A stretch of DNA of 5,724 nt from Bacteroidota bacterium (GCA_024643595.1 JAHEMS010000255.1:1-5724), one strand, 5' to 3'. Counted from the first letter of the stretch, positions 1 to 5,724 are shown. The notes: generated by a model from the letters alone, not told the origin. Numbers and translations are program-made.

Positions 1-518
1 GACGCCCGTCTCTGAAACAATGGACGCAAAATGGTGCGATCAAGCAATACGAGTGCTAAACCAAGATTTAAAAAGATAATTCCATTGATCAGAAGCTTGC
101 CATTGAAAGGAATCGAAAAGGAAGGATTCGAAATCCATTTGTTATTAATGGGCGCAGTATCTACGATCAGCGAGGTCGTGGTTTGATCAAACACACCATT
201 GCTTAATAACATGATGGCTATGCCAGAGGCGATGATAATTCCCATTAACAATAAGAGCCCTTTGCGTGGTGAAATTAAAGAGCTTACCGGTTGGGCATCC
301 AGCCCTTCCATCACTTTATGGGTAAAATTCTTAGATGGAGTTTCAAGGGTTGACCTGGACATCAGAAGTGTTCTTACCTGCTGTAACTCTTCCAATCGTT
401 TTTTTAATTGGTCAGATTGTAGAATTTCTTCCTCTAGTTTTATTTTCCGCGGAATCTCTAACTCGCCATCCAGGTAACGAATGAGTTCCATGTCTTTGTC
501 AGGTGATAACGTATTCAT
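1..518 (-). CDS. Membrane-bound anti-sigma-factor-like protein (partial, C-terminus beyond window)
   Basis: The reading frame opens at ATG 518-516 and stays open to the window edge, giving 172 visible codons. The start lies 4 nt after the sigma factor stop codon, in the context TAGGGATATG, so translational coupling is likely. The N-terminal 60 residues are charged and helical (DMELIRYLDGEL, then KIKLEEEILQSDQLKKRLEEL). This resembles the sigma-binding N-terminus of anti-sigma proteins, but there is no Cys or His zinc-ligand cluster of the ZAS/HC2 type. Two hydrophobic segments follow at about residues 87-105 and 141-160, with a polar loop of about 35 residues between them. Basic residues before the first (SPRKG) and after the second (RTILRPLFQRR) place both ends in the cytoplasm. 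Inferred role: it holds the neighbouring sigma factor inactive at the membrane. This rests on gene position and topology; I do not recognise a named family. The protein probably ends soon after the window edge. Confidence 0.7.
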   Translation of the reverse strand, partial: MNTLSPDKDMELIRYLDGELEIPRKIKLEEEILQSDQLKKRLEELQQVRTLLMSRSTLETPSKNFTHKVMEGLDAQPVSSLISPRKGLLLLMGIIIASGIAIMLLSNGVFDQTTTSLIVDTAPINNKWISNPSFSIPFNGKLLINGIIFLNLGLALVLLDRTILRPLFQRRA

Positions 519-522
519 ATCC

Positions 523-1083
523 CTATAAAGTTAATGCTTCTTGTTTTAATATTCCCCTCAGTTCATCAGCCAGTCTCAGCCGTGCCCGGTGAATGCGCAC
601 CTTTACGGTGTTAATATTTTGTCCCATCATCGCGGCTACTTCTTCCATGGTAAACTCTTTAATATAGAATAACTGTATGGCCATACGATCGGCTTCATTC
701 AACTTGTCCATCGCCTTAATAATAAACACCTGCTTGTCATCTTGTTCCGTTTTATGATCAGCAGATTCCGAGTACTCGATGATGCTGTTCTCAATACTTT
801 GAAAATCAGGTTTTCTTTTTCGCTTATAGCTGATGGCCGTATTAAACACGATGCGGTAAAGCCAGGTGCTGAATTTAGCCTGGCGGTTAAATCCTTTGAG
901 ATAGTGGAATGCTTTGATAAAGGCATCCTGAGAAGCTTCTTCTGCATCGGATCTGTTGTCAAGTACCCGCATGGCGATGGTATAAGCATAGCTTTTATAG
1001 TTATCGACCAGCGTAGCATATCGATTTCGATCTCCTGCCAAAATCTGGTCGATCAATAAATATTCCTGATCAGAATCAATCAC
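523..1083 (-). CDS. ECF-type (sigma-70 family) RNA polymerase sigma factor
   Basis: This 186-residue protein has the two-domain layout and length of an ECF sigma factor. Sigma2 covers about residues 20-91, with the region 2.2-like stretch DAEEASQDAFIKAF and the region 2.3-2.4 stretch KFSTWLYRIVFNTA. A divergent acidic linker spans about residues 95-118. Sigma4 covers about 123-176, with a helix-turn-helix in FTMEEVAAMMGQNINTVKVR followed by IHRARLRLADEL. It should direct core RNA polymerase to a dedicated promoter set. The start is GTG at 1083-1081; no in-frame ATG lies between it and the upstream TAA, and the next in-frame Met (residue 38) is inside sigma2. TTG at codon 10 is possible but would trim the conserved first helix. 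An anti-sigma-like gene follows after 4 nt, the standard arrangement for ECF control by a membrane partner. A promoter-like element immediately upstream suggests autoregulation. ECF family membership is firm; the subgroup and regulon cannot be read from sequence alone. Confidence 0.95.
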   Translation of the reverse strand: MIDSDQEYLLIDQILAGDRNRYATLVDNYKSYAYTIAMRVLDNRSDAEEASQDAFIKAFHYLKGFNRQAKFSTWLYRIVFNTAISYKRKRKPDFQSIENSIIEYSESADHKTEQDDKQVFIIKAMDKLNEADRMAIQLFYIKEFTMEEVAAMMGQNINTVKVRIHRARLRLADELRGILKQEALTL

Positions 1084-1090
1084 AGCCCTT

Positions 1091-1118
1091 TGACGCTTAA
1101 TTTCATTTCTAAGTTACA
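1091..1118 (-). promoter_or_regulatory. Candidate ECF promoter for the sigma factor operon
   Basis: On the minus strand TGTAAC (1118-1113) is followed after 16 nt by GCGTCA (1096-1091). This is the same bipartite element, with the same spacing, as the one on the plus strand at 1194-1221. The AAC and CGTC cores fit the general form of ECF sigma -35 and -10 elements. The -10-like box ends only 7 nt before the GTG start, so the transcript would be leaderless or nearly so. That is the main reason for doubt. Confidence 0.55.
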
Positions 1119-1181
1119 TAATTAGGAAGCAATAATAAGGACGGCTTGTATTTATGAATGACTGCATTTTTTTTGAAATTG

Positions 1182-1209
1182 TTTACAACAACCTGTAACC
1201 GGTTGTAAA
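1182..1209. promoter_or_regulatory. Perfect 8-bp inverted repeat, candidate operator
   Basis: TTTACAAC at 1182-1189 and its exact reverse complement GTTGTAAA at 1202-1209 flank a 12-nt spacer. The spacer contains the -35-like TGTAAC of the rightward promoter. The centre-to-centre distance of the arms is 20 bp, about two helical turns, which would suit a dimeric DNA-binding protein. No T-run follows, so it is unlikely to be a terminator. The binding protein, if any, is unknown and no transcription factor is encoded in the window apart from the sigma factor. Confidence 0.35.
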
Positions 1210-1221
1210 AAGACTGCGTCA
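1194..1221 (+). promoter_or_regulatory. Candidate ECF promoter for the DUF6249-like gene
   Basis: TGTAAC (1194-1199), 16 nt, then GCGTCA (1216-1221). The AAC / CGTC pair at this spacing resembles ECF-dependent -35 / -10 elements. A start site about 6-8 nt downstream would give a leader of about 20 nt before ATG 1249, which is reasonable. The matching element on the opposite strand in front of the divergent sigma factor gene supports control by that sigma factor. Confidence 0.6.
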
Positions 1222-1248
1222 TAGAGACAAAATTTAATAAATACGATT

Positions 1249-1602
1249 ATGAATGAAGAAGGAATAATTATCCCGGTACTCGGCATTATGTTGCCAATTA
1301 TAATCACCTTAGGTGCATTTGTCATGGTAGTTTTCATACGAAAGTATGATAACATTGAGCGCATGTCCATCATTGATAAAGGTCTTAGTCCTGATTTATT
1401 TAAAAAGGATCGAACTTCTTCAGGGGCATTGCGTGCGGCATTATTATTAATTGGCGCTGGCATTGGACTTTTGCTCGGGTATGGACTGGATAGTGCATTT
1501 AACATGGAAGAAGTGGCCTACTTCTCGATGATCTTAATCTTTGGAGGTATGGGATTAGGCTGGGCCTATTTCATCGAAGAGAAGAAGCAAAAGAAAGACT
1601 GA
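1249..1602 (+). CDS. DUF6249-like three-helix inner membrane protein
   Basis: This 117-residue protein starts at ATG 1249. It has three predicted membrane helices at about residues 6-30, 61-82 and 88-108. The loop at 31-60 contains ERMSIIDKGLSPDLF, which matches the 'MALIEKG-x-x-x-x-LF' pattern I associate with DUF6249 proteins of Bacteroidota. The basic first loop and the lysine-rich tail (EEKKQKKD) put both in the cytoplasm and the N-terminus outside. No enzyme motif is visible and the molecular function is unknown. The gene is divergent from the ECF sigma factor gene, and both share the TGTAAC-N16-GCGTCA element. It is therefore probably a member of that sigma factor's regulon, perhaps part of the same membrane signalling unit (inference). 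No Shine-Dalgarno sequence precedes the start, as is common in this phylum. A terminator lies 14 nt downstream. Confidence 0.8.
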   Translation: MNEEGIIIPVLGIMLPIIITLGAFVMVVFIRKYDNIERMSIIDKGLSPDLFKKDRTSSGALRAALLLIGAGIGLLLGYGLDSAFNMEEVAYFSMILIFGGMGLGWAYFIEEKKQKKD

Positions 1603-1615
1603 GTAACTTTCCCAT

Positions 1616-1641
1616 AAGACCCGGTGGATGCCGGGTTTTTT
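1616..1641 (+). terminator. Intrinsic terminator after the DUF6249-like gene
   Basis: ACCCGG (1619-1624) pairs with CCGGGT (1631-1636) around the 6-nt loop TGGATG. The stem can be extended by a G-U and two A-U pairs, and six T residues run from 1636 to 1641. On the opposite strand there is no T-run after the stem, so it should act mainly on rightward transcription. It lies between convergent genes. Confidence 0.85.
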
Positions 1642-1647
1642 AATTGG

Positions 1648-3117
1648 TTAAGCAAATACCCATTTCATGAGTGTGCGTGCACAAAGATAAATGACCAGAA
1701 TGGATAGGGTGTTAAGAAACACTCCCGCCTTCATCATGTCTTTCACTTTCATTTGCCCACTGGAAAAAACGATGGCATTAGGCGGTGTGGCTACCGGAAA
1801 CATAAACGCCATACTTGCCCCCATAGCCACCGGCATCCCTAACAGGATGGGATTTAACCCAAGGTTAGCGGCAATGCCAAACACAACCGGGATAAAAATC
1901 TGAACCAGGGCGACATTGCTCATTACTTCGGTAATAAAAATTGAGGCCGTAATTAATCCAAGCAACAACCAATTGACGGCACTTCCTTGTTCAGCTATGG
2001 CAGCACCGACAGCCTGTATAATTCCTGCATTCGATAAACCCTGCGCCAGGCATAAACCACCACCGAATAATATCAGGATTCCCCATGAGAGTCTTTCGGT
2101 GTCGCGCCAATGAAGGAGAAACTTAAATTCTTTCAGGCTGCTGGGCACAATAAACATCAGCGATCCTCCCGTCATGGCGATGTTAGTATCATTCAACATT
2201 TCTTTTCCAAGCAGTAAGTTTAGGGGTTGCTGAAAAATCCAGAGTGAGGACGTGATCATGAAAATCATCATGACTAATTTTTCTTCTTTTCTAATTTTCC
2301 CTAATTCCCTTAGCTTATTATGTATCAGGGTATCTGAGCCATGCACTTTTTTCAGGTTATTGGGGAAGATCAGTCGCGTAATGATGAAGTAGCAGAACGT
2401 CAAAATAATTACGCATACCGGAATGCCAACCAACATCCAGGTTCCGAATAATATTTTTTGATGATAGAATTGATTGAGTAAACCTACAAAGACCACGTTG
2501 GGTGGCGTACCAATGATAGTAGCCACTCCTCCTATGTTGGCCGCATAGGCAATGACCAGCATTAAACCAATCCCGAAATTACGTTCACCTTTTGATTCGG
2601 AGTTGGGTGTATTCCCTTTCTCGGTTTTCAATAATTCAATGACAGAAATAGCGATGGGCAACATCATCATCGCCGTGGCCGTGTTGCTGATCCACATGCT
2701 AATAAATCCGGTGGAAATCATAAATCCTAAGATTATTCCGTTTCCGGAGGTGCCGGTGATGCGAATCAGATTCAATGCGATACGTTCATGAAGACGGTGT
2801 TTTTCCAACCCTAAGGCAATCATAAATCCACCCATAAAAAGAAAGATGATGGGATTGGCATAAGGAGCTGCCGCCTCACTCATTTTCATTACCCCGAGAA
2901 ACGGGAACAAGATTAATGGCAATAAAGCGGTAATAGGGATTGGTGCTGCCTCAGCAATCCACCATATTATCATCCATGAGGCAACCCCCAGCACTTTGTT
3001 GGCACCAGGCGATATAAAATCAGGATTGATTAATGAACTCACCAATAAAAAGGCGATTGGGCCTGCCAGGAATCCGGCAATTTTTACCCTTGAACCAGCG
3101 TCTGAATTTTCTTCCAT
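1648..3117 (-). CDS. SLC13/DASS family sodium-coupled anion (di/tricarboxylate or sulfate) transporter
   Basis: From ATG 3117 the protein is 489 residues, usual for bacterial DASS transporters. An in-frame TTG at 3132 would add five residues (MLHHS), but ATG is preferred. Numbered from the ATG, the first clamshell motif is SNT at about 144-146 (WISNTATAMMMLP). A GTPPNVV hairpin lies near 203-209. The second clamshell motif, SNV, is at about 400-402 (TEVMSNVALVQIF), followed by ASMAFMFPVATPPNAIVF at about 434-451, which fits the family signature S-x2-F-x2-P-x5-N-x-[LIVM]-V. Hydrophobic segments cover most of the length, with one larger hydrophilic stretch around 255-280. Family knowledge: these inner membrane symporters use the sodium gradient to import succinate, malate, citrate or sulfate. 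The exact substrate cannot be told from the sequence; di- or tricarboxylate is the usual assumption. It converges on the DUF6249-like gene and is separated from the upstream RRM gene by a terminator, so it is probably transcribed alone. Confidence 0.93.
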   Translation of the reverse strand: MEENSDAGSRVKIAGFLAGPIAFLLVSSLINPDFISPGANKVLGVASWMIIWWIAEAAPIPITALLPLILFPFLGVMKMSEAAAPYANPIIFLFMGGFMIALGLEKHRLHERIALNLIRITGTSGNGIILGFMISTGFISMWISNTATAMMMLPIAISVIELLKTEKGNTPNSESKGERNFGIGLMLVIAYAANIGGVATIIGTPPNVVFVGLLNQFYHQKILFGTWMLVGIPVCVIILTFCYFIITRLIFPNNLKKVHGSDTLIHNKLRELGKIRKEEKLVMMIFMITSSLWIFQQPLNLLLGKEMLNDTNIAMTGGSLMFIVPSSLKEFKFLLHWRDTERLSWGILILFGGGLCLAQGLSNAGIIQAVGAAIAEQGSAVNWLLLGLITASIFITEVMSNVALVQIFIPVVFGIAANLGLNPILLGMPVAMGASMAFMFPVATPPNAIVFSSGQMKVKDMMKAGVFLNTLSILVIYLCARTLMKWVFA

Positions 3118-3129
3118 AGAATGGTGCAA

Positions 3130-3159
3130 CAAAGTAGGGATTCAGCCTTTTCATTGCAA
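3130..3159 (-). promoter_or_regulatory. Possible housekeeping promoter of the transporter gene
   Basis: On the minus strand TTG (3159-3157) is followed after 20 nt by TACTTTG (3136-3130). This resembles the Bacteroidota TTG / TAnnTTTG promoter but has one base fewer between TA and TTTG. Some promoter must lie in this short gap, because the upstream gene ends in a terminator. The leader to ATG 3117 would be under 10 nt, which weakens the call. Confidence 0.3.
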
Positions 3160-3179
3160 CAGGGGTTAGGTTAAGTGGC

Positions 3180-3211
3180 AAAAGAAAATAGCGAGAAATA
3201 ATCTCGCTATT
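3180..3211 (-). terminator. Intrinsic terminator after the RRM protein gene
   Basis: A perfect 10-bp stem, AATAGCGAGA (3187-3196) with TCTCGCTATT (3202-3211), encloses a 5-nt loop. Read leftward, the stem runs into TTTTCTTTT (3188-3180). It lies 27 nt beyond the RRM gene stop and separates that gene from the transporter. Confidence 0.88.
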
Positions 3212-3238
3212 CTGGTTTTTGGGGTATGGTTTTGGTTA

Positions 3239-3511
3239 TTATTCTTGTGATGGTCCACCCTCAGAAGGTGCTTTTGGGTTAGCCGGTTTTACTACAATAG
3301 TTCGACCGTCAAGTTCAGTTTCATTCAATGCGGCAATTGCCTTGTTGGCATCCTCATCGTTTGGCATTTCTACAAAGCCAAAACCTTTTGATCTTCCTGT
3401 GTCACGATCTTTTACAATCTTGGCGGAGGAAACTTCTCCAAATTTTGCAAAAGCTGCCTCGAGCTCTTCGCGTCTTGTTTTAAAGTTCAAACGGGCAACA
3501 AAGATGTTCAT
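3239..3511 (-). CDS. Single-domain RRM (RNA recognition motif) RNA-binding protein
   Basis: This is a 90-residue protein starting at ATG 3511-3509. One RRM fills nearly all of it: RNP2 is NIFVARLNF (residues 2-10) and RNP1 is KGFGFVEM (about 41-48), with the aromatic residues that stack on RNA bases present in both. DRDTGRSKG precedes RNP1 as in classical RRMs. The tail is short and polar (NPKAPSEGGPSQE). The frame opens 25 codons further upstream, at a GTG at 3586, but that extension has no domain character, and the RRM fold begins at MNIFV as in other bacterial members of the family. The extension also overlaps the candidate promoter. Family knowledge: such small proteins in Bacteroidota and cyanobacteria bind single-stranded RNA in the cytoplasm and affect transcript levels or stability. 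The specific targets here are unknown. It stands alone, with its own candidate promoter and terminator. Confidence 0.94.
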   Translation of the reverse strand: MNIFVARLNFKTRREELEAAFAKFGEVSSAKIVKDRDTGRSKGFGFVEMPNDEDANKAIAALNETELDGRTIVVKPANPKAPSEGGPSQE

Positions 3512-3585
3512 AATACAAGCTGAATTAATTTGAAAAATAGGTTCTTTTGATGGGTCTAAACGTAATTTTTTTGACCAATTCATCA

Positions 3586-3614
3586 CAAAATAGTAAAATA
3601 AAATAAATTTTCAA
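3586..3614 (-). promoter_or_regulatory. Candidate housekeeping promoter of the RRM gene
   Basis: On the minus strand TTG (3614-3612), a 19-nt AT-rich spacer, then TATTTTG (3592-3586). This resembles the Bacteroidota TTG / TAnnTTTG promoter with the inner spacing one base short. Transcription would start near 3580, giving an AT-rich leader of about 70 nt before ATG 3511. Confidence 0.4.
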
Positions 3615-3632
3615 GTATTTGGACCCTATTAC

Positions 3633-5291
3633 TTAGGCCTGTACCTGTAGCATTTCCCTTGCATTTTCGAGCGCCTTGATGGATGGATTTGCTCCTCCGA
3701 TCATCTGAGCAATCTCTGCAATGCGCTCTTCTGGCGAAAGCTCTTTAATCGAAGATATGGTGCGAGAGGATGTATTATCCTTGAATACAAAGAAGTGAGT
3801 ATCTGCTTTGGATGCAATTTGGGGTAGGTGACTGATGGATATTACCTGATGATTTTCGGACATTTCCTTCATCCGGTTGCCAAGTCGTATCGCGATTTCT
3901 CCGGATACTCCACTATCAATTTCGTCTAAAATCAAAGTTGGAAGAGAAGTCTTTTCTGCCATTACATATTTAATGCTGAACATAAGCCTTGAAAACTCTC
4001 CTCCTGACGCTACCTGGGCTAATGGCCTTGGTGAAATGCCTTTGTTAGCGCTGAAAAGTAATTCAATACTGTCTGTTCCCCGGGGTCCAGGGGATATTAT
4101 GCTATGATCAACTACCAGTAACGTATCCGGCATGCCCAGTTCCTTCAGTAGCGAAGTAAGATGAGCGGACAGGGGCTTGAAGATCTTTTGCCTGGATTTA
4201 CTTAACGCTTCTGCCGATTGTTTTAGCTCCGCTTCCAGTTGAGTCAATATGGCTTTTGACTGCACAACCAATTGATCCAGGTTTTGAGTCTTTCTCGCTT
4301 TTTCTTCCAGGCTATTACGCAATTCAATAAGTTGAGAAACAGACTTTAATCGATGCTTTTGCAGAAGTTGGTACAGCAAACTCAATCGATCTTTCGTCAT
4401 CTCGGTCTGATGCGGATCAAATTCTATTCTTTCCTCGGCTTGTTCCAATTCATCCAAAATATCGGTTAGTTCTAAACGGGCACTTTCGAAACGGTGCAAG
4501 AGTTGTTCATATTCCGTTGAATAGTTGGCAATAGATTGAAATTGCGCTCGAACAGCGCCCAGCGTGGTGTTCACTGCATTTTCGGATCTTCCCAATTGAT
4601 CCAGTATGGAATTAAATATCGTTTTGATTTCTTCGGCATGCTCCATGATTTTCAAGGCCGATTCAAGTTGTTCGAGTTCTCCTTCCTGCAAATTGGCTTT
4701 CACTAATTCATCCAGTTGGAAAAGGATGAAATCAGATTCTTTTTTCAATGCATCGGATTCCGCCAGCAAGGCATTGTATTCGTCTCTCGCGCGGTTGAAT
4801 TGTTTCCACGTCAGGGCATAGATTTCCTTCATTTTACCATTGGATGCAAAAGAATCGACCAGTTCCAGTTGAAAGGATTTATTACCGAGCTCAAGGGTTT
4901 CATGTTGCGAATGAATATCCATTAACCGATTGCCAACCTTACGCATTACTTCCAGCGTTACTGGTGTATCGTTGATGAAGGCACGACTTTTTCCATTGGG
5001 GTTAATTTCCCTTCTAATAATAGTCTGATCCTGGTAATCTAATTCCTCGGATTCAAAAAGAGTTTTCAATGGGTAGGCCGATATATCAAAGGTGCCTTCA
5101 GTAATGCATTTCTCATTCTCGTCCCATAGCGATTTGGAGTCGGCCCGGTTACCAAGCAACAGTCCTATTGCACCCAGCATAATCGACTTGCCGGCTCCGG
5201 TTTCGCCAGTGATGACATTAAGCCTGGGAGAAGGAGATAACTCCAGGTGCTTTATTAACGCATAGTTCTTTATGAGCAGATGGGTAAGCAT
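3633..5291 (-). CDS. recN: DNA repair protein RecN
   Basis: This complete 552-residue SMC-like ATPase starts at ATG 5291, and its length is normal for RecN. The N-terminal half-domain carries Walker A GETGAGKS at 29-36 and the family stretch MDIHSQHETLELG around 124-136. Residues of about 155-370 form the helical, largely coiled-coil middle rich in E, L, K and Q; it is short, as in RecN and unlike the longer coils of SMC or RecF-family Rad50 proteins. The C-terminal half-domain has the ABC signature ASGGEFSR (428-435), Walker B LILDEID (453-459), the D-loop SGVSGE and the switch histidine in SISHLPQIA (H488). The closing segment AEIAQMIGGANPS is typical. Family knowledge: RecN is recruited early to DNA double-strand breaks in the cytoplasm, works with RecA and promotes recombinational repair. 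No key residue is missing. It lies 49 nt downstream of the DUF4835/PorD-like gene and is probably co-transcribed with it. No clear LexA-type site is visible in that gap. Confidence 0.98.
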   Translation of the reverse strand: MLTHLLIKNYALIKHLELSPSPRLNVITGETGAGKSIMLGAIGLLLGNRADSKSLWDENEKCITEGTFDISAYPLKTLFESEELDYQDQTIIRREINPNGKSRAFINDTPVTLEVMRKVGNRLMDIHSQHETLELGNKSFQLELVDSFASNGKMKEIYALTWKQFNRARDEYNALLAESDALKKESDFILFQLDELVKANLQEGELEQLESALKIMEHAEEIKTIFNSILDQLGRSENAVNTTLGAVRAQFQSIANYSTEYEQLLHRFESARLELTDILDELEQAEERIEFDPHQTEMTKDRLSLLYQLLQKHRLKSVSQLIELRNSLEEKARKTQNLDQLVVQSKAILTQLEAELKQSAEALSKSRQKIFKPLSAHLTSLLKELGMPDTLLVVDHSIISPGPRGTDSIELLFSANKGISPRPLAQVASGGEFSRLMFSIKYVMAEKTSLPTLILDEIDSGVSGEIAIRLGNRMKEMSENHQVISISHLPQIASKADTHFFVFKDNTSSRTISSIKELSPEERIAEIAQMIGGANPSIKALENAREMLQVQA

Positions 5292-5340
5292 CAGGATCTT
5301 AATAAGATGTTAAATTAAGAACAAGGCGTAAAGAAATTAC

Positions 5341-5724
5341 CTAGTTAGAAATGATTTTTTGATAAATGTTTCGCTTCGGGTCAATAGCCGTAAGGATATC
5401 GTAAGCTTCTCTGCGTACGGAAAGACTTCCATCGGAGAATATGTTCACCAATTCTGTTGCCTTGGAATCAAAAAATGAAATAACAAGTATACTGCTGGGA
5501 TAGATGGTCCATACTTTCTTTACGTTTTTCAGAATTTCTAAAATAATTTCTCGACTCTGATCAGGCGTTTTATCAAACGTATCAAGGGCCAGGCGATGGT
5601 ATTTATAAATATTTTTTCGCAACTCAACCATTTGTGGGTTATTGAGATTCTCAACCAACGCGTATCGGTTCCTGTTACTGCTAAGGGCGTCCCAGCCAAT
5701 GCGGTTGGCCGACTGTGCATTGTT
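5341..5724 (-). CDS. porD: DUF4835 / PorD-like protein (partial, C-terminal 127 residues)
   Basis: The frame is open from the right edge to the TAA at 5343-5341, so the N-terminus is outside the window. A TTG within it at 5658 is an internal leucine codon, not a start: the preceding 22 codons (ending GWDALSSNRNRYA) continue the family pattern. Visible family features are NRYALVENLNNPQ, the stretch YPSSILVISFFDSKATELVNIFS and the ending YDILTAIDPKRNIYQKI. These are the C-terminal hallmarks I associate with DUF4835, annotated as type IX secretion protein PorD in Bacteroidota, usually about 290-300 residues with an N-terminal signal peptide. The location is therefore expected to be the cell envelope. 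Its position directly upstream of recN matches the frequent order coaBC - DUF4835 - recN. The PorD name comes from family knowledge; the biochemical role in secretion is not shown by the sequence. Confidence 0.8.
   Translation of the reverse strand, partial: NNAQSANRIGWDALSSNRNRYALVENLNNPQMVELRKNIYKYHRLALDTFDKTPDQSREIILEILKNVKKVWTIYPSSILVISFFDSKATELVNIFSDGSLSVRREAYDILTAIDPKRNIYQKIISN

Noticed and set aside
199..477. Plus-strand open frame of 92 codons
   Set aside because: It lies opposite the anti-sigma-like gene, which has clear membrane helices and is coupled to the sigma factor gene. The plus-strand product shows no domain and is an antisense shadow.
742..1059. Plus-strand open frame of 105 codons
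   Set aside because: It is antisense to the well-conserved ECF sigma factor gene and has no recognisable protein features.
1152..1505. Minus-strand open frame of 117 codons
   Set aside because: It is antisense to the DUF6249-like gene and spans the divergent promoter region. The composition is not protein-like.
3118..3132. TTG start five codons upstream of the transporter ATG (MLHHS extension)
   Set aside because: An ATG is available at 3117, the added residues carry no family signal, and the TTG overlaps the possible -7 box.
3593..3639. Possible terminator after recN (AAGTA...TACTT followed by T-rich sequence)
   Set aside because: The stem is only 5 AT-rich pairs around a 12-nt loop. It would not be stable, so I do not call a terminator.
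5298..5319. Inverted repeat CTTAAT-N10-ATTAAG between the PorD-like gene and recN
   Set aside because: It is a 6-bp AT-only stem with a long loop and no T-run. It is expected by chance in AT-rich sequence and is too weak to be a terminator; it also does not resemble a LexA operator I can name.

Overview
The window most likely comes from a free-living member of the Bacteroidota, probably of the Cytophagales type. The evidence is moderately AT-rich DNA, few Shine-Dalgarno sequences, a DUF4835/PorD-type gene directly upstream of recN, a stand-alone bacterial RRM protein and a DUF6249-type membrane protein. The phylum is inferred from gene content; no rRNA or other phylogenetic marker is present.

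Left region (1-1602): an ECF sigma factor gene and a membrane anti-sigma-like gene run leftward. They are separated by only 4 nt, and the second gene is cut by the window edge. A small three-helix membrane protein (DUF6249-like) runs rightward, divergent from them. The 165-nt gap between the divergent genes carries the same bipartite element, TGTAAC-N16-GCGTCA, once on each strand, each copy pointing at its own gene. The element has the form of an ECF promoter (AAC at -35, CGTC at -10). This suggests that the sigma factor drives both its own operon and the divergent membrane protein. It is the most informative non-coding signal in the window. An intrinsic terminator closes the rightward gene.

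Middle region (1648-3632): a leftward SLC13/DASS-type sodium-coupled anion transporter converges on the DUF6249-like gene. Upstream of it, also leftward, is a 90-residue single-RRM RNA-binding protein with its own strong terminator and a candidate housekeeping promoter. These two genes look like separate transcription units.

Right region (3633-5724): leftward recN (DNA double-strand break repair) is preceded by the C-terminal 127 residues of a DUF4835/PorD-like protein that runs off the right edge. The 49-nt gap suggests co-transcription. This pairing is a recurrent Bacteroidota arrangement and probably reflects conserved gene order rather than shared function.

Most of the window is ordinary chromosomal housekeeping sequence. 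I see no insertion sequence, CRISPR array, tRNA, rRNA or phage gene. The part that deserves attention is the divergent sigma-factor promoter region.
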